Positions 17,997-25,394 of a DNA stretch of 64,000 bases are shown here, piece after piece. The notes under the pieces were generated by a model. The model ran no database searches. It was not told the DNA's origin and saw only the letters and a list, made by a program, of their open reading frames with translations. Numbering within the stretch: position 1 is the first letter of the stretch; each line of letters begins with the position of its first letter. The DNA is taken from positions 620,001-684,000 of the forward strand of contig NZ_JANUDX010000001.1 of the NCBI RefSeq assembly GCF_024810105.1. Direction: 5' to 3'. The position numbers and the translations under genes were made by a program. Source of the DNA: Stenotrophomonas sp. BIGb0135 (GTDB taxonomy: Bacteria > Pseudomonadota > Gammaproteobacteria > Xanthomonadales > Xanthomonadaceae).

Positions 17997-19442
17997 ATGT
18001 CCATGCGCCCAATGCCTTGCGGTCCATTGCTTTTGATGACCATGGTCATGCTGCTTCCAGCATGCCAGCGGCAGGAACGTCAGCCGGATGGAGCGAAACC
18101 GGCGCCGGTTCCGGCCACACAGCCCGTCCAGGCGACCGCCAGCGACCGCGAACAGGCGGAGGCGCGAGCGATCGCCAAAGAGGCCTACATCTACGCGTTT
18201 GCGATGCTCGAAAACTACAACACCCTGTACAAGCAGGTGGCCTCTCCCACTGCTCCGGAATACGTCGGTGGCTTCGGGACATTCAGGCATTACTCGCAGC
18301 TCTATACACCCGACAACCATGACGTTGTGACCCCCAACAACGACACGCCCTATTCGTGGGCCTGGCTGGACCTGCGCGCTGAACCCTGGGTGGTCACCGT
18401 TCCCAAGGTGCCCGACGGACGCTACTACGTGCAACAGTGGGTCGACCTGTTCACATACAACTTCGCCTACATCGGCTCGCGTGCCACGAGTAACGACGCC
18501 GGCAGCTACTTGATTACCGGCCCCGGCTGGACGGGCGCGGCACCGAAAGGCATCAAGCAGGTATTTCCCTCGGAAACTGCCCTGGTGATGACGCTCACGC
18601 GCATCGCACTGAACGGCCCCGACGACATCGCCAACGTCAGGAAAGTGCAGGCGGGGATGAAGCTCCAGCCGCTCAGTGCCTATCTGAAAACCCAGTCTCC
18701 ACCGGCAGCACCGGCGATCCGGTTCCCCCCCTATGATGCTGACAAGGTCCATTCGCACGACTTCATCGGCTACCTCAACTTCCTGCTTCAGTTCACTCAA
18801 CCGCCGCATCCAAGTGAGACCGAGCTTATGCAGCGGTTCGCGACGATTGGCATCGGCCCCGGCCTTCCGTTCGATGCCAGGACGTTGCCCCCCGCCCGGT
18901 TGGCCGCGATCGATGCAGGCGTGGCAGATGCCAAGGCGGAAATGTCCGAGAAGGCCAAGACGATGCTTTCGTCCAACGGCCTGTTCGGCTCGCGCGCGTT
19001 CCTTGAAAACAACTACCTCACGCGCGCCATCGCGGCCGAGAAGGGTCTCTATGGGAATTCGATCGATGAGGCGTGGTATGGCGGCTACGAAGGCGACGGC
19101 AACAAGGCGTCACTGATCCATTTCAGCAAGGACGCCCTGCCCCCCGCCAGGTTCTTCTGGTCGGTCACGCTCTACACCCTGCCGGATCGCTTCCTCTACG
19201 CCAATGAATTGAAGCGCTACTCCATTGGCGACCGGACCCCCGGGCTCAGGTATGACGCCGATGGAGGTCTGACCCTGTATGTCGGCCACGTTTCGCCTGG
19301 CAAGGAAAAGGAAAGCAACTGGCTGCCTGCCCCGGCCGGGCCCTACAGCGCGGTGGGACGCGTCTACGGCCCGAGCCCTGCTGCGATCGAAGGCAATTGG
19401 AATCTGCCCCCGTTGCAACCGGCTGACACAGATACGCCGTGA
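17997..19442 (+). CDS. DUF1254/DUF1214 domain lipoprotein (copy 1)
   Basis: A 481-aa lipoprotein. The signal peptide ends with lipobox LLPAC (Cys23). DUF1254 covers about 55-190, with AKEAYIYAFAMLENYNTLYK, the conserved TPNNDTPYSWAWLDLRAEPWV and the RYYVQQWVDLFTYNFAYIGSRAT block. DUF1214 is C-terminal (about 360-475), with FFWSVTLYTLPDRFLYANELKRY, DGGLTLYVGH and NWLPAP. The biochemical role of the family is not established. It is followed within 50 bp by a paralogue, so the pair probably arose by duplication and is co-transcribed. Confidence 0.9.
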   Translation: MSMRPMPCGPLLLMTMVMLLPACQRQERQPDGAKPAPVPATQPVQATASDREQAEARAIAKEAYIYAFAMLENYNTLYKQVASPTAPEYVGGFGTFRHYSQLYTPDNHDVVTPNNDTPYSWAWLDLRAEPWVVTVPKVPDGRYYVQQWVDLFTYNFAYIGSRATSNDAGSYLITGPGWTGAAPKGIKQVFPSETALVMTLTRIALNGPDDIANVRKVQAGMKLQPLSAYLKTQSPPAAPAIRFPPYDADKVHSHDFIGYLNFLLQFTQPPHPSETELMQRFATIGIGPGLPFDARTLPPARLAAIDAGVADAKAEMSEKAKTMLSSNGLFGSRAFLENNYLTRAIAAEKGLYGNSIDEAWYGGYEGDGNKASLIHFSKDALPPARFFWSVTLYTLPDRFLYANELKRYSIGDRTPGLRYDADGGLTLYVGHVSPGKEKESNWLPAPAGPYSAVGRVYGPSPAAIEGNWNLPPLQPADTDTP

Positions 19443-19489
19443 CTCCGCACGACCTATGTCGGCGAACCAGACCCCCCAGGAGAGACCAC

Positions 19490-20992
19490 ATGCGCGACCA
19501 TCGAATTCCATCCGCTCCGGGGATCGGGATGCTCCTTGCCCTCGCCGGCTGCATGACACTCAGTGCCTGCAGCGAGCGGGCATCGTCCGACAAAGAGAAG
19601 GATACGGCCACCCCCGCGGGCCAATCGGCTCCGCCCGCGCAAGCGCCGGCAGACGCCTCGGCATTGGAGGAGGCGAAGACGACCGCGAGGGACGCCTATG
19701 TCTACGGTGTCCCGATGGTGGACACCTACAAGACCGTCTATGCGTTCAACGTCGACACCGCCAACCCGCAGTACAAGGGCCCGTTCAATTCCATTCTGAA
19801 CATCGCCCGGGTGTTCACCCCCGACGACACCGCCTTCGTCACGCCCAACTCGGACACGCCCTACTCCTTCGCCATGCTGGACCTGCGTGCGGAGCCGGTC
19901 GTCATCACGGTGCCGACGATGGCGAAGGACCGCTACTTCGTTTTCCAGCTGATGGATCTCTACACCTTCAATTTCGACTACATCGGCAGCCGCGCAACCG
20001 GGAATGACGGCGGCAGCTTTCTTATCGCCGGGCCGGCGTGGAAGGGCGAGGCACCCAAAGGCATTACCAAGGTGATCCGGTCTGAAACCGATCTCGTCAG
20101 CGTGGTCGGGCGCACGCAGCTGTTCAACGCCGCGGACCTGGAGAACGTGAAGAAGATACAGGCCGGCTACAAGGTGCAGCCCTTGTCAGCGTTCGCGGGA
20201 ACGCCAGCGCCGCCGCCGGCCCCTGCCGTCGAATGGATCAAGCCAACGCCGCCTGCGCAGGACAGGACGTCGCTGGAGTTTTTCAATCAGCTGGCGTTCC
20301 TGCTGCAGTTCGCGCAGCCCCCGCATCCCAGCGAATCTGACCTGCGTGCGCGTTTTGCCCGGTTGGGTATCGAGGCTGGCAAACCATTCGATGCCAACCG
20401 GCTGCCGCCGCCGATGCAGGCCGCGCTCAAGGAGGGCATGGCCGAGGGGCAGAAGCAGATCGATGACAGGCGCGCGTCGCTGGGAGGAAGGACCGACGCC
20501 CTGTTCGGCAACCGGGACTTCCTGAAGAACGACTACGTCGCCCGTGCCACCGGCACCCAGGTCGGCATCGGCGCGAACTCGCGCGAAGAGGCGATGTATC
20601 CGATTCTGGACAAGGATTCCGACGGCCAACCGCTGGACGGCAGCAAAGGCGCATACACGCTGCGCTTCGCCAAGGACCAATTGCCGCCCGTGGACGCGTT
20701 CTGGTCGGTCACCATGTATGGCTTGCCGCAGCAGTTGCTGGTCAAGAATCCGATCAACCGCTATCTCATCAACTCGCCGATGTTGCCGGGCTTGAAGAAA
20801 GATGCAGATGGCGGTTTGACGATTTACATCCAGGCCCAGTCACCTGGTAAGGAAAAGCAGGCCAATTGGCTGCCGGCACCCAGCGGGCCGTTCGTGATGT
20901 TCATGCGCTACTACCGTCCCAAGCCGGCGTTGCTGGATGGCCACTGGGAAACCCCCGCTGTGACCAGGACGCAAGGCAGCGATGGGCAATGA
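19490..20992 (+). CDS. DUF1254/DUF1214 domain lipoprotein (copy 2)
   Basis: A 500-aa paralogue of the preceding protein. The ATG at 19490 follows CAGGAGAGACC. The signal peptide has two possible lipoboxes, LAGC (Cys21) and LSAC (Cys27). DUF1254 has ARDAYVYGVPMVDTYKTVYA, TPNSDTPYSFAMLDLRAEPVV and FQLMDLYTFNFDYIGSRATG. DUF1214 has FWSVTMYGLPQQLLVKNPINRY, GGLTIYIQ and NWLPAPSGPF. The two copies align along their whole length but differ in linkers, so the duplication is old. It is envelope-anchored; the substrate is unknown. Confidence 0.92.
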   Translation: MRDHRIPSAPGIGMLLALAGCMTLSACSERASSDKEKDTATPAGQSAPPAQAPADASALEEAKTTARDAYVYGVPMVDTYKTVYAFNVDTANPQYKGPFNSILNIARVFTPDDTAFVTPNSDTPYSFAMLDLRAEPVVITVPTMAKDRYFVFQLMDLYTFNFDYIGSRATGNDGGSFLIAGPAWKGEAPKGITKVIRSETDLVSVVGRTQLFNAADLENVKKIQAGYKVQPLSAFAGTPAPPPAPAVEWIKPTPPAQDRTSLEFFNQLAFLLQFAQPPHPSESDLRARFARLGIEAGKPFDANRLPPPMQAALKEGMAEGQKQIDDRRASLGGRTDALFGNRDFLKNDYVARATGTQVGIGANSREEAMYPILDKDSDGQPLDGSKGAYTLRFAKDQLPPVDAFWSVTMYGLPQQLLVKNPINRYLINSPMLPGLKKDADGGLTIYIQAQSPGKEKQANWLPAPSGPFVMFMRYYRPKPALLDGHWETPAVTRTQGSDGQ

Positions 20993-21006
20993 CTGCGGTC
21001 CCATCG

Positions 21007-21140
21007 ATCCCGTCGACCGCTCGCCCAGACCCGGCATACAGGCGAGCACCGCCTGGCGGCCCACGGGGATGCGCTGGACAGAGGGCCAGCGACCGGTTGG
21101 AGACTGAGTGACATGGAGGAGTATGCGTATGCGAGTGTTT
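21007..21140 (-). pseudogene. Integrase N-terminal fragment (remnant 3)
   Basis: The minus-strand frame reads TRIRILLHVTQ, SPTGRWPSVQRIPVGRQAV, then loses similarity. This parallels the segments HHL-R-TGRWSFVQRVSVDLQAV at 22732-22882 and HHLIRTTSGTYAFRQRVPND at 24949-25101. All three look like the N-terminal arm of DUF6538-type phage integrases. This copy is the most degraded and retains no catalytic domain. It suggests an earlier integration event further from the tRNA gene. Confidence 0.6.
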
Positions 21141-21581
21141 CCTCGACGCGCCGCCTTCGCTCCACTCCGCCACACTCAATTGATCGTTTTCAAAATCACT
21201 GCATTATGCGCGAGCAAGGGAAAGGCTTGGATCGGATCACATTTGATCCGATCCAACCCTTTCAAAACGGTGCAGAAGGCCTGCTCGGCAGGTTTCCTCT
21301 CAATATTCCGTGGAACGGTTGGCACATCGGCGCAGGGCACTGGGGACCCGGTCGGTTGCCGGGCCTGTTTCCGCCGCTTGACTGCTATTGGTCTATCGAC
21401 GAAAAATGACGGCCTGGGAGAGTGAGCACTACCTGACGCCGGTGACCGGAAGGACGTGCACAGCCACTGGCTGAAGCGGTCAGGCGACGGTCGCGACACG
21501 TTGGCGGTGGAGGGTTCAACGGTCCAATCAATCGCCCGCTCAGGATGCCATCGGGCCACATCAACGCGAAGGAGTTCGTAC
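21141..21581. other. Gene-free stretch
   Basis: Nothing was supported here beyond the promoter region of the DUF4189 gene. Part is AT-richer than its surroundings (around 21170-21260, with two ATCGGATCACATTTGATCCG-like inverted segments). An att-like sequence was sought and only a weak match (10 of 14 bases) was found near 21410. Confidence 0.4.
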
Positions 21582-22082
21582 TTGAAGCGTGTCAGTGGTT
21601 TAGGCGCACTACTTTGGCTTTCGTGTGTCAGCGCTGGCGCGCATGCCGAAGGAAACTGCCCCGCAGGTTTTTACCCGATTGGCGGACGCGCGACTGCAGG
21701 ATGCGCTCCTATTCCGGGTAATGGCGGAGGACACCAGCAAGCATCCAAACCTCCAGCGCCTGTGTGGGAGGACCGCTGGGGTGCGATTGCAGGCGACAAG
21801 CCACAAGGCATTCTCGGTTTCTCGACCGCGTTCCCGAGTGAACCTGCCGCACAGCAAGCAGCGTTGGCTGACTGCGCGTCGAAAGGCGGCAGCAGCTGCA
21901 AGATCGAAAACTCCTACAAGAACGGCTGCACAGCAATGATTGTTGGCGAACGGGTATACAACATCGCGTCCAGAGCGACCGTGGATGAAGCGATTGCATC
22001 CGGCATTCAAAAATGCGAAGAGGTCGACAGGAACTGCGTGGCCTCGTACAGTGCATGCAGTCCCCCAGTCCGCATCCGCTAG
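21582..22082 (+). CDS. Exported DUF4189 family protein
   Basis: A 166-aa secreted protein. The TTG at 21582 is preceded by GAAGGAG at good spacing, and the next ~20 residues are a signal peptide cleaved near AHA-EG. A Gly/Pro/Ser linker with CPAGFYPIGG follows, then the DUF4189 domain: DRWGAIAGDKPQGILGFS, ALADCASKGGSSC, NGCTAMIVGE and CVASYSAC, with paired cysteines suited to disulfides. In Xanthomonadaceae such proteins are often found beside secretion-system effector or immunity genes. Here it is followed by an LprI-like gene. The role is inferred at best as periplasmic or extracellular defence. Confidence 0.8.
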   Translation: MKRVSGLGALLWLSCVSAGAHAEGNCPAGFYPIGGRATAGCAPIPGNGGGHQQASKPPAPVWEDRWGAIAGDKPQGILGFSTAFPSEPAAQQAALADCASKGGSSCKIENSYKNGCTAMIVGERVYNIASRATVDEAIASGIQKCEEVDRNCVASYSACSPPVRIR

Positions 22083-22143
22083 CTGAAAGCTTCAAACAAA
22101 AATAATGTTACTTGACGCATTTTACGGACGGAAATCTCCCCGC

Positions 22144-22590
22144 ATGAGAACAAAAACCAGACTTTTCACCCTCAGCCTTGCACTCATCATGTATGGATCG
22201 GGCGCGCAAGCGTATGAAAGCACCGCTCAGGTCATCAAACGTCAAGCGCCCGCAGGCATTAGCAATGTGTTCTATGGCTGCGTTGAAAAGGCGGAGTCAG
22301 ACAACATCGCACTTGCTGCATGTCAATCTGCGGAGAAGAAGCGACAAGACGCGCGATTGAACGCTGCTTACAATTCGCTGCTCAGCAAGCAGCGTGGTAC
22401 GGCCAAGGACACTCTGATCCGCGCCGAACGCGCCTGGCTCGATTTCCACAGCACCAGCAATGCCTTTGAGGCGTCACTCTATGGCAGCGAAACGGTGAGC
22501 AGCTTTCAAGTCATGCAGCGAGAAATTTTCCGTCTCTGCGAACGCGCCAATGTTCTGGAAGAGTACGTATCGATCGCAAACGATCGGTAG
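22144..22590 (+). CDS. LprI-like (DUF1311) putative lysozyme-inhibitor protein
   Basis: A 148-aa exported protein. The signal peptide (residues 1-23) ends at GAQA. The mature domain matches the LprI N-terminal family: YGCVEKAESDNIALAACQS, KKRQDARLNAAYNSLLSK, LIRAERAWLDFHSTSNAFEA, and a final Cys in FRLCERANVLEEY. Members bind and inhibit lysozymes or protect the periplasm. Start at 22144; a longer in-frame start at 22105 would break the signal peptide. It lies 61 bp after the DUF4189 gene. An intact pair amid decayed mobile DNA suggests selection. Confidence 0.82.
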   Translation: MRTKTRLFTLSLALIMYGSGAQAYESTAQVIKRQAPAGISNVFYGCVEKAESDNIALAACQSAEKKRQDARLNAAYNSLLSKQRGTAKDTLIRAERAWLDFHSTSNAFEASLYGSETVSSFQVMQREIFRLCERANVLEEYVSIANDR

Positions 22591-22731
22591 CCGCAACGTG
22601 TCATTCAATGGAACAGCCCAGCGCCCATCAGAGTGACAACGTCGCCAGCATCCCCCGACATCGATACTCGCGATGTCAACTCGGTTGCCGGCGCCAATTA
22701 TTTCGTTGTGGATCGCGGCGCCGAGGGATGC

Positions 22732-22882
22732 TCCTCCTCTTCTCACCTGTCCATCGCAGCTTGATCAGCCGGCAATCGAACACGGCTTGCAGATCAACAG
22801 AGACTCGCTGGACAAATGACCAGCGGCCGGTCGCAGATCGGCTCAGGTGATGGGGGTGCACATGCGAGCGTTTCCTCTGCAT
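22732..22882 (-). pseudogene. Integrase N-terminal fragment (remnant 2)
   Basis: Reading from 22882 leftwards gives MQRKRSHVHPHHLSRSATG, RWSFVQRVSVDLQAVFDCR and LIKLRWTGEKR. This matches the DUF6538 N-terminal arm of tyrosine recombinases (pattern HL-R-G-W-FRxRVPxDLQxVxGRxEIKRSLxT). No catalytic domain follows. It begins about 65 bp left of the att-like repeat at 22947, the same geometry as remnant 1 and the tRNA gene. Confidence 0.65.
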
Positions 22883-22946
22883 GCTTCCTGCCTTCCAATC
22901 GACCCGAATCACGATTTCAATTTCAAATCAATGATTTAGGATCTAG

Positions 22947-22965
22947 TGGCGGAGAGCGTGGGACT
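22947..22965. other. Degenerate attachment site (copy of tRNA-Ser 3' end)
   Basis: TGGCGGAGAGCGTGGGACT matches the + strand at the tRNA-Ser 3' end (25150-25168, TGGCGGAGAGAGTGGGATT) at 17 of 19 positions, in the same orientation. It therefore forms a direct repeat flanking a 2.2-kb segment, as expected for a decayed attL/attR pair. Confidence 0.65.
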
Positions 22966-23329
22966 AAACGCTCCCATCCCTAAGCCCTTGATTTTTCTAC
23001 AGAACCAAGACTGGACTGTGCCCTGGTGAGTGTCCTTGAAGTCTAGAGGCCAATCGGAACTCGGGCAACTCCAAGAGGGCAGAGCGTCACGCGCAGCAAT
23101 TGGCACGGCAGTAAAGTTGCCGCCCCCACCCGCTGTCAGAGGAGCGATCAATACCCTATCCAATTTCTGCGCTGTTTTGCCGCGAACGCTCAAGATGTGC
23201 CACCTTGGCACTTCTACCTCGAAGGGGGCCAATGGTATCTGCTCTTCACCGGGCACCGACAAGCAGACGGGAATTCTGCTGTCTGCCTGACGGGGGATGC
23301 CACAGGATCGCAAGCTCCCCCGTAAAGCA
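22966..23329. other. Segment between att remnant and IS remnant
   Basis: A minus-strand frame crosses this stretch, but its upper part is IS3 transposase sequence (listed next). Below about 23330 it shows no recognisable domain. It is probably non-functional. Confidence 0.4.
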
Positions 23330-23745
23330 GACATCTCTACAGTATTGAATTTTCGGAATCTTCTGCCGCAGGCCACCCCGTCACTCTTGAAGTCCATGGA
23401 CCAGAAGGTATCGGGGATATCTGGAGACGTACAGCGGCATCCGCTCGCGTTTTGGCAGACGGCGCTTGGCATCTCTTCTCAGATTGAGCTTCATCGCTGT
23501 ATAAATGCGAAAGATCCGCTTCGGATTCCAGTCAGCTCGTTTCTTGCGGAGCTGATCTCTGCGCTTCCAGAAACCTCGGCTGAGCCGCTTCTCAACCAGT
23601 TTATCCAGGACTAATATCAGTTCGGCATCATGCGCAGTCCAATCTAGTGGTGGCGCATACCAAGCCTTACGAGACAAACCCACGTAACCGCAGTACCGCC
23701 CAGGAGCCGTGCGCGCTCCTCGGTGAGGAAACGCACAGCCTTGCC
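23330..23745 (-). pseudogene. IS3-family transposase (OrfB) remnant, frameshifted
   Basis: Pieces of an IS3 OrfB are spread over three frames. KAVRFLTEERA comes near 23740, then VGLSRKAWYAPPLDWTAHDAE through RGFWKRRDQLRKK and NLRRDAKRRLPKRERMPLYV (from about 23683). After a frameshift near 23430 comes DTFWSMDFKSDGVACGRRFR, KFNTV, the first DDE Asp region. The rest of the catalytic domain (second Asp, Glu) is missing. It inserted next to, or replaced, the end of the relaxase remnant. No terminal inverted repeats were identified. Confidence 0.75.
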
Positions 23746-23784
23746 TCTAACCTGGTCATACAGTTTACTTGCGATCAGATCCAC

Positions 23785-24086
23785 CAGTGCTGCCTCGTAC
23801 GGCAATGCAATGGTGAAGTCGCGACACACGGTGCTGTTGCGCCGCCGCTCCGCTTCCTCTGCTGCGGCCCAGAGATGCTGGGGATCATTGACCCAGGCAG
23901 GCGATCCAAGGGGAGCCACTCAGCAGGCTTGGATGATGCCAGCTCTGCCTCGGTAGTCATGTTTGACGCCGGATCTGGGATCAGCGAGCAAAAATCCCCG
24001 TCGATAGGCAGCTGTTGCGAGGGCGAATGACCCTTAGTTCGGCTGTAAGTTTTGATACGTGTGTCAGTCCGGGGACACGTCGCCAT
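23785..24086 (-). pseudogene. MobA/MobL-type relaxase fragment, frameshift and stop
   Basis: From the ATG at 24086 one frame gives RIKTYSRTKGHS. A one-base deletion near 24024 shifts to ALATAAYRRGFLLADPRSGV and KHDYRGRAGII, then an in-frame TGA (23920-23922). The same frame continues VAPLGSPAWVNDPQHLWAAA, EEAERRRNSTVCRDFTIALP. The order (KT-SR-GHSA-AAYR, D-R-G--HDY, W---LW-A-E-AE-R-N----R---IALP) is that of MOBQ-class MobA/MobL relaxases of mobilisable plasmids and elements. Only the first ~100 residues remain. It indicates that the decayed element was once mobilisable. Confidence 0.72.
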
Positions 24087-24161
24087 CGCCTGTTAGAAAT
24101 GTATCGCCCGCCGCAAGCGTTCCATGCGCAACTGAGTATTTAGACATATCGGTTTCATGCC

Positions 24162-24374
24162 TCAGACATTGAGAATTCGCCGAATCACCGGAGAGTCGAT
24201 CAGCAGATTTTCACCAAGCTTTTTCGCAAGATCCTGCAACTCGGCCGACCATCCCTCAACCTTCGGAAGCGGGACGTTGGTGAGCAAGGTCCTCCTTCCA
24301 TCCGCCCCCACTCGAAACACAGCCAATTGTTTGGCATCTTCATCGACACAAACGAGATGATCGTAAATATTCAT
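24162..24374 (-). CDS. Hypothetical protein (70 aa), possible orphan immunity protein
   Basis: An intact 70-aa soluble protein (MNIYDHLVCVDEDAKQLAVF, then strands, a LPKVEGWSAELQDLAKKLGE helix, and RRILNV). The ATG follows TTGGAACC. It lies downstream, on the same strand, of the C-terminal tip of an Rhs protein, the place where immunity genes usually sit. Everything around it is broken but this frame is clean. Function not recognised; immunity is inferred from position only. Confidence 0.5.
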   Translation of the reverse strand: MNIYDHLVCVDEDAKQLAVFRVGADGRRTLLTNVPLPKVEGWSAELQDLAKKLGENLLIDSPVIRRILNV

Positions 24375-24640
24375 AGCTGGTTCCAAGCAATAAACGGATA
24401 AACAGGACTTCCGCTGAGGCAGATAGCGTGCTTCTGACTCGCCGGCGCCTGACAGACTGCACCAGCTCTGCAGGCGATTTTTCCGAACTGGTTCAAGACG
24501 TGAAATGCACAGCTGCCACCGCAGGCGACGTAACGGTTACGTATGAAATTCAGGGCTAAGCACATACTGCTCAGAACGCGACTTCCTCAGCCAGCCTAAC
24601 ATCTAACGGAGTCACGCCCCGTCAAGCAACAAAACCATTG

Positions 24641-24943
24641 TCACCTGGGGCATTGTCTAGCCAAGTTACCAGAGCCCCCCAAAGACAGAGCCCGCACCGC
24701 CCCGTATCGAGCTTCCGCCAACAGCGCCCCCGACAGCACAAACCACTGCTCCAGGACCCGCCGGACCGCAGCCGCAGCGCCACCCACACCGCCCAAGGCG
24801 CCACCTCCGTAGTAGCCGACAGCACCACCACAAACTGCCCCACCAGCGATATACGCATTGACACAGGTTTTTTTCTTTGCCAGACCTTTCGGGTCAGTAG
24901 ACGCAGTGGGATTCAAGTCCACGTATGCAAAGGTGCTGACGCC
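24641..24943 (-). pseudogene. Rhs protein C-terminal fragment
   Basis: The frame from 24943 reads GVSTFAYVDLNPTASTDPKG, L, matching the end of the Rhs core (pattern NxYAYVxxNPxxxxDPxGL). A glycine-rich tail follows (AYIAGGAVCGGAVGYYGGG). Near 24770 a frameshift is likely, because another frame continues the Gly-rich pattern (GAVVCAVGGAVGGSSIRGG) to a stop at 24666. The conserved beta-cage part is absent. The fragment begins two bases after the stop of an integrase remnant, a junction of unrelated pieces. Confidence 0.65.
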
Positions 24944-24948
24944 CCCTT

Positions 24949-25101
24949 TCAGCCCGAGATGAACTTACGACCGATGACGACTTGCAAATCGTTGGGCACG
25001 CGCTGACGAAAGGCATAGGTGCCTGAGGTGGTGCGGATCAGGTGATGGGGGCTGCGCATTCGGGAGATGTGTCCCGATCTGGGTCCCGCTGGCAGACCCA
25101 T
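24949..25101 (-). pseudogene. Integrase N-terminal fragment (remnant 1), next to tRNA-Ser
   Basis: A 50-codon frame from ATG 25101 reads MGLPAGPRSGHISRMRSPHH, LIRTTSGTYAFRQRVPNDLQ and VVIGRKFISG, then TGA. This is the N-terminal arm of DUF6538-type site-specific integrases, cut off before the catalytic domain. It starts 49 bp from the tRNA 3' end and reads away from it, the standard layout for an integrase of a tRNA-borne island. Confidence 0.72.
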
Positions 25102-25110
25102 ATATTCGAA

Positions 25111-25130
25111 TAAATTAAATTAAATTAAAT
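25111..25130. repeat. TAAAT pentanucleotide x4
   Basis: Four perfect tandem copies of TAAAT lie between the integrase start and the tRNA gene. They are strikingly AT-rich in this genome and may mark the old recombination or integrase promoter region. Confidence 0.85.
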
Positions 25131-25149
25131 TAATAACTTAGATGAGCAT

Positions 25150-25239
25150 TGGCGGAGAGAGTGGGATTCGAACCCACGGAAGGTTTGACCCTTCGCCGGT
25201 TTTCAAGACCGGTGCCTTAAACCGCTCGGCCATCTCTCC
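25150..25239 (-). tRNA. tRNA-Ser (UGA)
   Basis: A 90-nt class II tRNA with an encoded CCA end. The acceptor stem is GGAGAGA/TCTCTCC, the anticodon stem-loop CCGGT-CTTGAAA-ACCGG with anticodon TGA at the loop centre, a long variable arm (CGAAGGGTCAAACCTTCC) typical of tRNA-Ser, and a T-loop GGGTTCGAATCCC. It decodes UCA and related codons. Its 3' end served as an integration site for the remnants to its left. Confidence 0.98.
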
Positions 25240-25394
25240 GTATCGGTAACGCTGTCCGCGCCCCGCGTGCCCAGGTCATTGCCACCCGGGCATCCGGTCG
25301 GGGCGTCGCCCCTCCCGGCATTGCTCCCCGGCACGGGCCGGGGGTCGCATTCTCGCATTTCAGGTGTGGTTTGCCCACCCGGCCGGTGTCGGGC

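Noticed and set aside
21405..21425. A third attachment-site copy for the oldest integrase fragment
   Set aside because: CTGGGAGAGTGAGC matches the tRNA end at only 10 of 14 positions and is too far from the integrase fragment start; treated as chance.
22936..23472. A 178-aa minus-strand gene
   Set aside because: Its upper part is IS3 transposase sequence and its lower part ends by reading through the att-like repeat; treated as debris.
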